From Anaerolineae bacterium (GTDB taxonomy: Bacteria > Chloroflexota > Anaerolineae > 4572-78 > J111), in assembly GCA_022071955.1 (NCBI GenBank), contig JAJVIM010000015.1, positions 205,331 through 269,330 on the forward strand: DNA of 64,000 bases, written 5' to 3'. Both the position numbers and the translations under genes were made by a program. Numbering within the stretch: position 1 is the stretch's first letter; the number at the start of each line of letters is the position of its first letter. The notes below the pieces were generated by a model. The model saw nothing but the letters and a program-made list of their open reading frames with translations, was not told where the DNA came from and searched no databases. Below, in pieces: positions 56,928 through 63,486 of this stretch.

Positions 56928-57965
56928 TTAATAGCCGTAAACGACTCTTAGCCGGCTGGGTATTGAACTATTTAGTAACAATGTCACTATGATTGGAATA
57001 GCCAGGCCCAGGGCAAACGAAAGAAACACAGAAAACCAGATATTTACAAACCAGACCTGGCCAAATAAGATGCGGATAAAGGTTTGCGGAAACCAACTGA
57101 ACAGGTAAATTTGGTAAGAAAACACGCCAATGGCAGCAAATGGTCCAGACAGGTTGGTGGTGCCTAACCAGTAAGAAAAAACCAGACCCAGCCAGGCCAG
57201 TACTAAGCCGCTTGCCAATAAATGGTCATTGGTGAGGAATAATAACAGTGACACTGCCAGCGCTGCCGGCCCTAACATGTTAATTCGTATACTTTTTGGG
57301 GCGCCATACTTACAGGCGAAAAAGCCGGCAAAAAAGAAAACCAGATTATGCAAAACACCGCTGATGTTAAGTAGCTCAATTGAAATCAGGTATGGGAAAA
57401 TGAACCAGAGCAGTGTTGCACTGCCAAATAAGAATAGATCGTAAACAGTACTGTATTTTGGTTTATGCTCTACCTTTAGGGTTACCGCCGCAATAAGGAA
57501 AATAAAGAACAAGGTGGGTAGGAACCAGAAAAATGTGATGGTGTTATACGTTGGGTACAAAATGGTCGTGGCAAAATCAGTCAGTGAAAATGTTACCGGG
57601 AACATTGCATATCGGGACAGCATCACTTTAATCGGATAAGTTAAGGATGAAATAACCAAATAGGGGATCAATAGCCTTCTGAACTTTTTCACGGCAAGAG
57701 TTTGAAATGATAGCTGCCTCCTTTTTAGCGTTCCATAGTTAAATAAGAAACCGGATATACAGAAAAATAAGGGCATATGAAAGGTGTAAATCCAGTCAAC
57801 CAGCAGCAGATATAGTGCGTAAGATTTATTGGTAAGCGCAATTTCTTGGGCAACTTCCGGCATCACTCCTTTTGAGTGGCCCAATACTACCAACAAGATG
57901 CCGAAGCCAGACATTGCTGAAATAATTGGGTTGTTTTTTTTCATAGTGGTCATTGTTTCAGGCAT
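56928..57965 (-). CDS. Acyltransferase family 3 membrane protein
   Basis: 345 aa, about ten membrane helices. MSGFGILLVVLGHSKGVMPE has the conserved early His of acyltransferase-3 proteins, and WIYTFHMPLFFCISGFLFNY the second conserved loop; FRRLLIPYLVISSLTYP follows the family pattern. These enzymes O-acylate exported polysaccharide. AT-rich. It overlaps the nucleotidyltransferase gene by 8 bp, so it is probably cotranscribed with it. Confidence 0.88.
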   Translation of the reverse strand: MPETMTTMKKNNPIISAMSGFGILLVVLGHSKGVMPEVAQEIALTNKSYALYLLLVDWIYTFHMPLFFCISGFLFNYGTLKRRQLSFQTLAVKKFRRLLIPYLVISSLTYPIKVMLSRYAMFPVTFSLTDFATTILYPTYNTITFFWFLPTLFFIFLIAAVTLKVEHKPKYSTVYDLFLFGSATLLWFIFPYLISIELLNISGVLHNLVFFFAGFFACKYGAPKSIRINMLGPAALAVSLLLFLTNDHLLASGLVLAWLGLVFSYWLGTTNLSGPFAAIGVFSYQIYLFSWFPQTFIRILFGQVWFVNIWFSVFLSFALGLAIPIIVTLLLNSSIPSRLRVVYGY

Positions 57966-59157
57966 GTCGTCTGCCGGGCCAGTAGGTTTTAAGCAACCGG
58001 GCCGGCCGGACCAGGTAATAAAGTGAGGCCGGCAGCCCCGGCCGGTTAACGGCCAGCCATTCGGCCGGGGTGGGGGTCAGCAAACTGTGCCACAGGTAGC
58101 TCAGCCGGTCCCGGGCTGAACTTTGCGCCCGCAGCCGGAACAGCGCCGTTTGCAGCGGTGACAGCGGGGGGACGGTTGGCTTTAATTGATGGATGACCTG
58201 CCCGGCTAACCGGCGCACCCGTGGTGACACCCCGGCCGGGGGCAGGATCGCCGTCGGGAATTTTGCCGCCAGCAGGTCGTGGGCCAGGAGTAAGCCTAAC
58301 TGGATCATCGCTTCAACCCGCCAGCTTTGAGCGCGGGCCATAACTGCTGCCCAATCCAGTGCCGGTTGGCGGTGGGCCAGTTCGGCCAGGTCACAGATTA
58401 AGGCCAGGCGATCCCAGCAATGTTTGGTGCCATGCACACACAAGAGTAGCACAAGCGTTTCAGCGGAAAAATGGGTTGTTTCGCCACCGGCCAGGGCTAC
58501 CGTGGCCGCAGTTTGCCACAACGGCAGGGTGGCTCCCGGCTGAAAAAAATGAGCCGGAGCAATGTCCCAGTGCAGTTCCACATTGATCGGCAGGTCAGCT
58601 TTGCTTAAATTATAATGGTTGTGGCAGCGGCCCTGCCGGTAAGCCATCTCTTGCATGGGGGTTAACCGGTGTAGCCGATGATAGCCTTGAGCCAGCAGGA
58701 CAGATTGGGCGCGTTCGGCTTCGTGGCGGGGCACCAGAACATCCAGGTCGCCAAACTGGCGCAGGGCCAGGTCGCCGTAAGCGGCCATGGCCAGGGCCGG
58801 CCCTTTGTAGGGGATGGCCGGGATACCATGCTGTTCTAACAAGGCCAGCAGCCGCAGCAATTCGCGGGTAAGCACTACGTTGCGGCGGGCGTTGGCCTGG
58901 TACTGGGTGCGTAACTCGGCCAGGATGGCCGGTGGCGTCAACGCTACGCCGTGCTCGTTAAGGGCGCGGTACAGCAGCGGCATGACCCCGTGGCGCTGGG
59001 CCAGCCGGAGTAACCCCGGCCAGTCCGGCGGTTGGGTCAGCAAGCCGGTCAAGCGTTCAACCGTCGCCGTGTCCAGTTCTGTCCGGGCGCAGCAGAGCAA
59101 TATCTGTAACTCTGAACTTAAGTCGTCATTGGTCATTCGTCGTTCGACAGTCGTCAT
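57958..59157 (-). CDS. PF14907-type nucleotidyltransferase family protein, paralogue A
   Basis: 399 aa from ATG 59157; ATG 59136 is an alternative. The N-terminal residues MTTVERRMTND are encoded by a heptad repeat tract. The family signature is HGIPAIPYKGPALAMAAYGD, LALRQFGDLDVLVPRHEAER (G...DLD of the nucleotidyltransferase fold), VELHWDIAPAHFFQP and LVLLLCVHGTKHCWDRLALI with CDLAELA. The biochemical role of the family is unknown; members occur beside exopolysaccharide, lasso-peptide and PqqD-containing HPr-rel-A loci. A paralogue with the same layout sits at 60654-61838, on the other side of the HU-like gene. Confidence 0.87.
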   Translation of the reverse strand: MTTVERRMTNDDLSSELQILLCCARTELDTATVERLTGLLTQPPDWPGLLRLAQRHGVMPLLYRALNEHGVALTPPAILAELRTQYQANARRNVVLTRELLRLLALLEQHGIPAIPYKGPALAMAAYGDLALRQFGDLDVLVPRHEAERAQSVLLAQGYHRLHRLTPMQEMAYRQGRCHNHYNLSKADLPINVELHWDIAPAHFFQPGATLPLWQTAATVALAGGETTHFSAETLVLLLCVHGTKHCWDRLALICDLAELAHRQPALDWAAVMARAQSWRVEAMIQLGLLLAHDLLAAKFPTAILPPAGVSPRVRRLAGQVIHQLKPTVPPLSPLQTALFRLRAQSSARDRLSYLWHSLLTPTPAEWLAVNRPGLPASLYYLVRPARLLKTYWPGRRHA

Positions 59158-59180
59158 TGGTCATTCGTCATTCGCTGATT
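59129..59180. repeat. Heptad repeat tract covering the start of a nucleotidyltransferase gene
   Basis: GTCATTGGTCATTCGTCGTT continuing as CGACAGTCGTCATTGGTCAT and TCGTCATTCGC: the complement of the TGACGAA/TGACCAA heptads at 43.2 kb. It supplies the first codons of the adjacent minus-strand gene, in frame. Confidence 0.8.
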
Positions 59181-59266
59181 TGCCCACTCGCTGACCCGCT
59201 GATTCGTATACCTGCGCTTATTCCAGTAAATATCAATAAACCGGGCAACAAATTTTGCATAAGGGG

Positions 59267-59295
59267 TTGACATAGTTATTTGTTTGTGATAGACT
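59267..59295 (+). promoter_or_regulatory. Sigma70-type promoter of the HU-like gene
   Basis: TTGACA (59267-59272), a 17-bp AT-rich spacer and TAGACT (59290-59295). It is the best consensus promoter in the window, and predicts a start near 59302 and thus a leader of about 220 nt. Confidence 0.75.
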
Positions 59296-59301
59296 TAACA
59301 A

Positions 59302-59522
59302 AGTTAAGCTTACCTGTTTTATTTGGCACAGGAGCCGGCAGGGGGTGTACAACCCCTGCTGACGGGAGAAGTAACAGAAGGGACGCCTTCTGGCCCTGCT
59401 CCACATCAACCTGTATTTCAGCGGAGCCGCCGGCGGTGCAGCGCGCCACCCCGGCCGATCAGGGAACCGGACCAAAAGGCCCGGCCCCGCTCCCCACAAC
59501 AACCTTTACAGGAGTGTGAAAC
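59302..59522 (+). promoter_or_regulatory. Long, structured 5' leader of the HU-like gene
   Basis: The transcript between the promoter and the GTG contains GCAGGGG-GTGTACAA-CCCCTGC (about 59339-59360), GAAGGGACGCCTTC (about 59377-59390) and GC-rich pairs CCGGCGGTG/CACCCCGGCC. It ends in AGGAGTGTGAAACGTG. Structure and length suggest post-transcriptional control, possibly autoregulation, but no known riboswitch was recognised. Confidence 0.45.
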
Positions 59523-59921
59523 GTGGCTAAGCTCATTGAAGCCGTCCGGTACTATGGTCCCAGGATCAAGCGCAACCACACCGTGCAGTTAGAAAAGATA
59601 GCCAGTTGGGTGGCCATGCGCACCAATCTCAACAAAAGTCAGGTGGTGATGACCCTGACCGAACTGTCCGAAGCCGTGATCTTTTACAACAGCGAGGGCA
59701 CGCCGGTGAAACTGCCGGGGCTGGGCATTTTTGCGCCCAGCATCGACCGCAACGGCGCCTACCGCATCAACGTTTATACCGACAACGCCCTGCGGAAAGG
59801 CATTAACAACGCCGATGCGTTTACCGGCGTGGTTGAAAATCGGGGTAACATCGGCCTGACCAATGAGGAGATCAAGGCTCTGTGGGATGATGAACACCCG
59901 GACGATCCTCTGGAAATCTAA
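59523..59921 (+). CDS. HU/IHF-family-like DNA-binding protein with acidic C-terminal extension
   Basis: 132 aa from GTG 59523, with AGGAG 8-10 bases upstream. KIASWVAMRTNLNKSQVVMT, LTELSEAVIFYNSEGTPVKL and PGLGIFAPSIDRNGAYRINV reproduce the HU fold (two helices, then the beta-arm region beginning after PGLGIF). The DNA-contacting arm is less basic than in standard HU, and an extra tail of about 45 residues ends in acidic LWDDEHPDDPLEI. It resembles the HU-like variants of the DUF4469/HIG type. It has its own promoter and terminator on the strand opposite to its neighbours. It probably binds DNA as a nucleoid or accessory protein. Confidence 0.85.
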   Translation: MAKLIEAVRYYGPRIKRNHTVQLEKIASWVAMRTNLNKSQVVMTLTELSEAVIFYNSEGTPVKLPGLGIFAPSIDRNGAYRINVYTDNALRKGINNADAFTGVVENRGNIGLTNEEIKALWDDEHPDDPLEI

Positions 59922-59950
59922 CGCCAACTGAATAACAGTACCTTAACCAA

Positions 59951-59986
59951 CCGTGGCAGGTTTCGTCGCCTGCCGCGGTTTTTTTT
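59951..59986 (+). terminator. Intrinsic terminator of the HU-like gene
   Basis: CCGTGGCAGG pairs with CCTGCCGCGG around a TTTCGTCG loop (one G-U-type mismatch), directly followed by eight or nine T residues. It lies 30 bp past the stop codon. Confidence 0.92.
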
Positions 59987-60011
59987 GTTTAAAAAGAGGC
60001 GGGTCAGGTGT

Positions 60012-60080
60012 AGGGGCGAGGCCACTCGGAAAGATGGTATGCTGCAAGATTATCTGCCCTCCGGGTGGCTTCGCCCTTAC
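60012..60080. repeat. GTAGGGGCGA-type imperfect inverted repeat
   Basis: GTAGGGGCGAGGCCACTCGG on the left pairs imperfectly with CCGGGTGGCTTCGCCCTTAC on the right around an AT-richer centre, as in small non-autonomous repeats ending in GTAGGGGCG. A related short palindrome is at 60547-60574. Confidence 0.6.
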
Positions 60081-60145
60081 GCGGTACAATTCCTGTCCCG
60101 GAACGAACTTCTGCATGCCTGTACTTGGTGACCTGGTTGAGTTTT

Positions 60146-60222
60146 CAGTAAGGAAACGAGTCAAAGTCAGTAAGGAAACGAGTCAAACTCAGTAAGGAAA
60201 CGAGTCAAAGTCAGTAAGGAAA
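60146..60222 (+). repeat. Three and a half 22-bp direct repeats
   Basis: Units CAGTAAGGAAACGAGTCAAA plus GT or CT begin at 60146, 60168 and 60190, with a truncated fourth at 60212-60222. The copies are almost identical and abut with no spacers, so this is an iteron-like array and not CRISPR. A reverse-complement core, GACTCGTTTCCTTA, occurs at 60373-60386. Confidence 0.88.
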
Positions 60223-60366
60223 TGGTTAGTGTCTTTAGTTTTTCGCCACTTAAAAAGATGGCGAGTTGCAAGTAGCGGGTGGCGGGTAAAAACTCGCCAC
60301 TTGCCACCCGCCATTCGCCACCGACCACAGCCAAACGCGTGGTAGCGAAAATTCTATGATACTAAC

Positions 60367-60386
60367 GGAAACGACTCGTTTCCTTA
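60367..60386. repeat. Palindrome containing the inverted copy of the 22-bp repeat core
   Basis: GGAAACGA-C-TCGTTTCC (60367-60383) is a perfect palindrome with one central base, and GACTCGTTTCCTTA (60373-60386) is the exact complement of the core of the upstream direct repeats. It could be a binding site for the same protein. Confidence 0.75.
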
Positions 60387-60546
60387 TAAGAAACCGCGTG
60401 GACCCTGGCGGGCTTTTTAACCGGCCGGCTTTGACCGCCGGGGGTCTGACCGGTCATTTTTCGTGTAACAGTGAGATGAGCTTTCGTATAATCACAAGGC
60501 TTTGGCCCTGGTGGAACCGGCCCAACCGGTTGGGCTAAAGGGCCGG

Positions 60547-60574
60547 GTAGGGGCGCTTCGCGAAGCGCCCCTAC
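60547..60574. repeat. 28-bp perfect palindrome GTAGGGGCGCTTCG/CGAAGCGCCCCTAC
   Basis: Two 14-bp arms with no loop, of the GTAGGGGCG...CGCCCCTAC class that recurs in intergenic DNA of many filamentous and environmental bacteria. Coding function excluded by position. Confidence 0.8.
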
Positions 60575-60616
60575 GACAATTTGACCTGGCTCACCGGCTG
60601 GCTGTCTACCGTGACC

Positions 60617-60668
60617 TACTACTTCCTATTTCCTACTTCCTACTCCCTGCTTCCTACTCCCTACTCCC
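60617..60668. repeat. TACTTCC/TACTCCC heptad tract running into a gene's 3' end
   Basis: CTACTACTTCCTATTTCCTA is followed by CTTCCTACTCCCTGCTTCCT and ACTCCCTACTCCC: seven-base units. The minus-strand nucleotidyltransferase gene ends inside it, and its last codons (VGSRE, stop) are repeat-encoded. Confidence 0.82.
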
Positions 60669-61838
60669 AACCAGATACTTGCGGGCCAGCCGCAGCGGCC
60701 GCCACAACCGGTAGAGGCCGTTGAGCCGGGCCGGTAAAGCCTGCTGCGACCATTCGATGAGGGTGGGCGCGGTCAGCAGTTCCAGCGGGTAGCGCCAGCG
60801 GTCAAAGCGGCGGTCAAATAGCTGCTGCTGCCAGCGCAGCCGGGAAAGGCTGCCGGGCGGCCATTCAATCTGGCCCAGCAGGTGGGCCAGCGGCCGGGCA
60901 GCCAGCCGGGCGGCGGCTTCGTCTTCTGCCGGTGCGGGCCGGAGCAGGTCTGGCAGGGGGGCGGCCAGCAGGTGGTGGGCCAGCCATAAAGCCAGCCGCA
61001 GCCGCCGGGTCTGGTGGGTTTGTTTGGCCCGGGCCAGCAGCTCGGCCGGGTCAAACCGGCCGGCCTGGCGGCGCAACAATTCGGCCAGGTCCGCCACCAG
61101 CCCCAGCCGGTCCCAGCCGTGTTTGCCGCCGTGCATGGCCAGCAGCAACAGCAGATCGACCGGGTCAAAGGTGGGGATCACCGCGCCCGGCAGGCGCAGC
61201 GTTGTTTGCCGCTGCCACAGCGGCGCGCTTTTAGCCGCCGGCACAAAAATGGCCGGGGCAATATGCCAGTGCAGTTCTACGGTGATGTGGCCGGCCGGCC
61301 GCTGTAAGGCAAAATGATGGTGGTTGGTTGAAGCGGCATACAGCGCTGTTTGCCCCGGCGATAGCCCGCCGCTAAAGCGATAGCCTGCCGCTTCCAGCAG
61401 CGCTTTGGCCCGGCCGGTGTCCTCAGGCCGCACCAGAATATCCAGGTCGGTAAACTGGCGCAGGGCCAGGTCGCCATAGGCGGCCACCGCCAGGGCCGGT
61501 CCCTTGTAAGGCAGGGCCGGGATGCCGTGCTGCTCTAACCGGGCCAGCAGCCGCAGCAGTTCGCGGGTAAAGGCGATATTGCGCCGGGCGTTGGCCTGGT
61601 ATTGGGCCTTTAGTTGGGCCAGCACCGCGGCCGGAACCCGGCCGTCGTCCACCCGGTTCAGGCTGCGATACAGCAGCGGCAGCAGGCCGTGCCGGTTGGC
61701 CAGCTCGCTGAGCGCCGGCCAGTCGAGCGGTTGGGCCAGCAGCGCGGCCAGGCGCGGCGCGTCCGGTTCGGTGCGGCCGGCGGCCAGCAGCAGTTGTATC
61801 TCCGGCCGGCAGCCGGAAAGGATAAAGGGTGGATTCAT
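60654..61838 (-). CDS. PF14907-type nucleotidyltransferase family protein, paralogue B
   Basis: 394 aa, ATG 61838. Same layout as the protein at 57958-59157 and clearly paralogous: RHGLLPLLYRSLNRVD, LKAQYQANARRNIAFTRELL, RLLARLEQHGIPALPYKGPA, LALRQFTDLDILVRPEDTGR, VELHWHIAPAIFVPA and LLLLLAMHGGKHGWDRLGLV, then DLAELL. The DLD of the nucleotidyltransferase motif and the MHGGKHxWDR motif are intact. The C-terminal residues lie in a heptad repeat. The two copies, with the HU-like gene between them, suggest a duplication or a conserved cassette. Biochemical role unknown. Confidence 0.87.
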   Translation of the reverse strand: MNPPFILSGCRPEIQLLLAAGRTEPDAPRLAALLAQPLDWPALSELANRHGLLPLLYRSLNRVDDGRVPAAVLAQLKAQYQANARRNIAFTRELLRLLARLEQHGIPALPYKGPALAVAAYGDLALRQFTDLDILVRPEDTGRAKALLEAAGYRFSGGLSPGQTALYAASTNHHHFALQRPAGHITVELHWHIAPAIFVPAAKSAPLWQRQTTLRLPGAVIPTFDPVDLLLLLAMHGGKHGWDRLGLVADLAELLRRQAGRFDPAELLARAKQTHQTRRLRLALWLAHHLLAAPLPDLLRPAPAEDEAAARLAARPLAHLLGQIEWPPGSLSRLRWQQQLFDRRFDRWRYPLELLTAPTLIEWSQQALPARLNGLYRLWRPLRLARKYLVGSRE

Positions 61839-61866
61839 TAAAGGTTTGGTTGGGGTGATAAAACAA

Positions 61867-61919
61867 GCGATGTAGATTGGGCTTGCAGCCCGGCCGTCAC
61901 GCTGGTAGCGTGACCTGCT
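61867..61919. repeat. 53-bp repeat, left copy flanking the MNT/HEPN pair
   Basis: GCGATGTAGATTGGGCTTGC continuing through GTCACGCT-GGT-AGCGTGAC. It matches 62854-62906 at 50 of 53 positions in the same orientation. It contains two small hairpins (GGGCTTGCAGCCC and GTCACGCTGGTAGCGTGAC). Confidence 0.88.
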
Positions 61920-61941
61920 GCTTGAACGGAGTTTGACCCGG

Positions 61942-61970
61942 TTGGCGTCTGGCCTCAGGTATGATAAAAT
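61942..61970 (+). promoter_or_regulatory. Possible promoter giving a leaderless MNT transcript
   Basis: TTGGCG (61942-61947), a 17-bp spacer and TAAAAT (61965-61970). Transcription would begin about at the ATG (61977), which has no Shine-Dalgarno, consistent with leaderless translation. TATGAT at 61960 is an alternative -10 with a poorer spacing. Confidence 0.35.
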
Positions 61971-61976
61971 CAGAAT

Positions 61977-62354
61977 ATGAGCAAAACAGCCTTGGAACTA
62001 ACTCACCATGAATGGCAGGCCTATCAACCGGCCAAACACACGGAAACCGATAAAACTGCGCTTGCTGCGCGAAGACAGCAGGCCTTGAAGCTGGCTCGCC
62101 AGGCAGCTCAACTTCTCAAAGAAAGATTTGGAGCGCAGCGGGTGATGCTTTTTGGCTCGCTCAGGGATGAGACATTGTTTACGTGGTGGTCAGACATTGA
62201 CCTGGCTGCCTGGGGCATTTCAGAGCAACAGATTTATAAAGCGATAGCGCAGGTAGCAGGGCTTAGCCCTGATTTTAAGATTGATCTGGTAGACCTCGAC
62301 GTCTGCCGGCCTGGACTGAAAACCGTCATTGAGCGGGACGGAGTAGAACTGTGA
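61977..62354 (+). CDS. MNT-type minimal nucleotidyltransferase (antitoxin-like)
   Basis: 125 aa. The active site FGSLRDETLFTWWSDIDLAA follows the G-S-x(n)-D-x-D nucleotidyltransferase pattern, and FKIDLVDLDVC supplies the third acid. A helical N-terminal arm of about 45 residues precedes it. In known MNT/HEPN systems this protein AMPylates the HEPN partner and neutralises it. Its stop overlaps the start of the HEPN-like gene by 4 bp (GTGA), as is usual in such pairs. It is on the plus strand, unlike the surrounding operons. Confidence 0.88.
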   Translation: MSKTALELTHHEWQAYQPAKHTETDKTALAARRQQALKLARQAAQLLKERFGAQRVMLFGSLRDETLFTWWSDIDLAAWGISEQQIYKAIAQVAGLSPDFKIDLVDLDVCRPGLKTVIERDGVEL

Positions 62355-62836
62355 GTCATCAACTTACACAGCTTGCCGGGCGTATTCGGGTTGAATTGGT
62401 GGAACTGGAACAGGTGCAAGACCGCATTCAAGCCGGCTGGCAGCGGGTTCAGCAAACCTCCGATGAATATTACCTGGATGGCGTGGCCTTGAATTTGCAT
62501 AGTTTCTATTCTGGCCTGGAACGCATCTTTGAGTTGGTTGCTTCACGCGTAGATGGGTCATTACCGGCGGGTGAAAACTGGCATCAATTACTATTGCAGC
62601 AAATGACCGCCGAGATACCGGGAATAAGGCCGGCTGTCATTTCGGGATCAGCCTCCAATCAACTCGATGAGTATCGGGGTTTCCGGCATGTTGTCCGAAA
62701 TGTTTATACGTTCAGGTTTGAACCGGCCAAAATCCAAAAACTGGTTGATAATGTTGCGGTCTTGTTTCCTCAGGTTCAAGCTGAGTTGTTAGCTTTTGCC
62801 GAATTCTTAGAGGTGCGGTCATCAACAAATAGTTGA
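62351..62836 (+). CDS. HepT-like HEPN-domain protein (toxin-like partner)
   Basis: 161 aa from GTG 62351. All-helical; QTSDEYYLDGVALNLHSFYS, GLERIFELVASRVDGSLPAG, ENWHQLLLQQMT and QLDEYRGFRHVVRNVYTFRF match HepT-like proteins of MNT/HEPN modules. The RNase motif of the family is R-x4-6-H; here the corresponding stretch RHVVRN has Asn where many relatives have His, so catalysis may be weakened or the real motif may be shifted (FRH). The tyrosines of RNVYTF include the usual AMPylation target position. It probably acts with the upstream MNT protein. Confidence 0.82.
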   Translation: MSHQLTQLAGRIRVELVELEQVQDRIQAGWQRVQQTSDEYYLDGVALNLHSFYSGLERIFELVASRVDGSLPAGENWHQLLLQQMTAEIPGIRPAVISGSASNQLDEYRGFRHVVRNVYTFRFEPAKIQKLVDNVAVLFPQVQAELLAFAEFLEVRSSTNS

Positions 62837-62853
62837 CGACAGGATTGACCGAG

Positions 62854-62906
62854 GCGATGTAGGTTGGGCTTGTAGCCCGGCCGTCACGCTGGTAGCGTAA
62901 CCTGCT
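62854..62906. repeat. 53-bp repeat, right copy flanking the MNT/HEPN pair
   Basis: GCGATGTAGGTTGGGCTTGT continuing through GTCACGCTGGTAGCGTAAC. Same orientation as the copy at 61867-61919, 987 bp apart, three mismatches. Confidence 0.88.
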
Positions 62907-62929
62907 AATTCCTGGCCCCTGCTTCCGGC

Positions 62930-63316
62930 TTACTTTCCGAGGACCTGGTCAATGAGGCGGGTCAGTTTGTGCATACTGACCGGTTTGGTGACAAAGCCGT
63001 TCACGCCCACCTGCTCGCAGGCGGTGCGGGTTTTCTGGTCGGTGAAGGCGGAGAGGACAATGACCGGAATATTGGCCGTGGTGGGGTTCTGGCGGATCAG
63101 CCGGGTGGCTTCCACGCCATCCAGCACGGGCATGCGGATATCCATTAAAATGACATCCGGCAGCCAACTGAGCGCTTTATCAACACCCTCCTGGCCGTCG
63201 TCGGCGCATTCAACCTCGTAGCCCAATACAGACAACAGTTGATAGATGGCCCGCTGGACATCTTTCTGGTCTTCAACGTACAAAATTTTAATTGGCTGGG
63301 TTTGCTCGTCGGTCAC
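62930..63316 (-). CDS. Single-domain CheY-like response regulator
   Basis: 128 aa from GTG 63316. KILYVEDQKDVQRAIYQLLS (acidic pocket E/D), VILMDIRMPVLDGVEATRLI (phospho-acceptor Asp), IPVIVLSAFTD (Ser/Thr switch) and VNGFVTKPVSMHKL (conserved Lys-Pro) make a complete receiver domain without an output domain. No histidine kinase is in the window. It may work with a kinase elsewhere or within the polysaccharide regulatory circuit. Confidence 0.93.
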   Translation of the reverse strand: MTDEQTQPIKILYVEDQKDVQRAIYQLLSVLGYEVECADDGQEGVDKALSWLPDVILMDIRMPVLDGVEATRLIRQNPTTANIPVIVLSAFTDQKTRTACEQVGVNGFVTKPVSMHKLTRLIDQVLGK

Positions 63317-63349
63317 GCATCACCGGATAACTTGAGATTTTTTGGCAGG

Positions 63350-63486
63350 CTCCGCCGTCCTGAATTGTAACAATTCAGGCGGGTTCTGGCAAAAAGCTGT
63401 GACTATTCTCCGGAGCGGTGGCTACAACAGAAAATAGTGTTTGGATCCCCATCCCCCTAACCCCCTTCCCTGGGGAAGGGGGTTAG
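63350..63486. repeat. Spacer with hairpin and C/G-rich palindrome
   Basis: CCTGAATTG-TAA-CAATTCAGG (63359-63379) lies inside a wider imperfect palindrome that starts TTTTTTGGCAGG and ends CTGGCAAAAAG. Further right, CCCCATCCCCCTAACCCCC with TTCCCTGGGGAAGGGGG (about 63448-63482) repeats the motif of 36670-36705. The spacer separates the antiterminator gene from the receiver gene and may hold a terminator for the former. Confidence 0.65.

Larger units (their letters stand above)
59158..59522. other. Divergent spacer with HU-gene promoter and long leader
   Basis: 365 bp between the minus-strand nucleotidyltransferase and the plus-strand HU-like gene. It holds heptad repeats at its left end, the promoter at 59267-59295 and an untranslated leader of about 220 nt with hairpins. 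No open frame with a ribosome site was found in it. Confidence 0.7.
59922..60653. other. 732-bp gene-free region rich in repeats
   Basis: Between the HU-like gene and the second nucleotidyltransferase. It contains a terminator, an imperfect inverted repeat (60012-60080), 22-bp direct repeats (60146-60222) with an inverted copy (60373-60386), a CGCCACT-type heptad tract (about 60255-60335), a 28-bp palindrome (60547-60574) and a TACTTCC-type heptad tract (60617-60668). No credible coding sequence. Confidence 0.75.

Noticed and set aside
60146..60222. Possible CRISPR array
   Set aside because: The 22-bp repeats abut directly with no unique spacers, number under four, and no cas genes are present.
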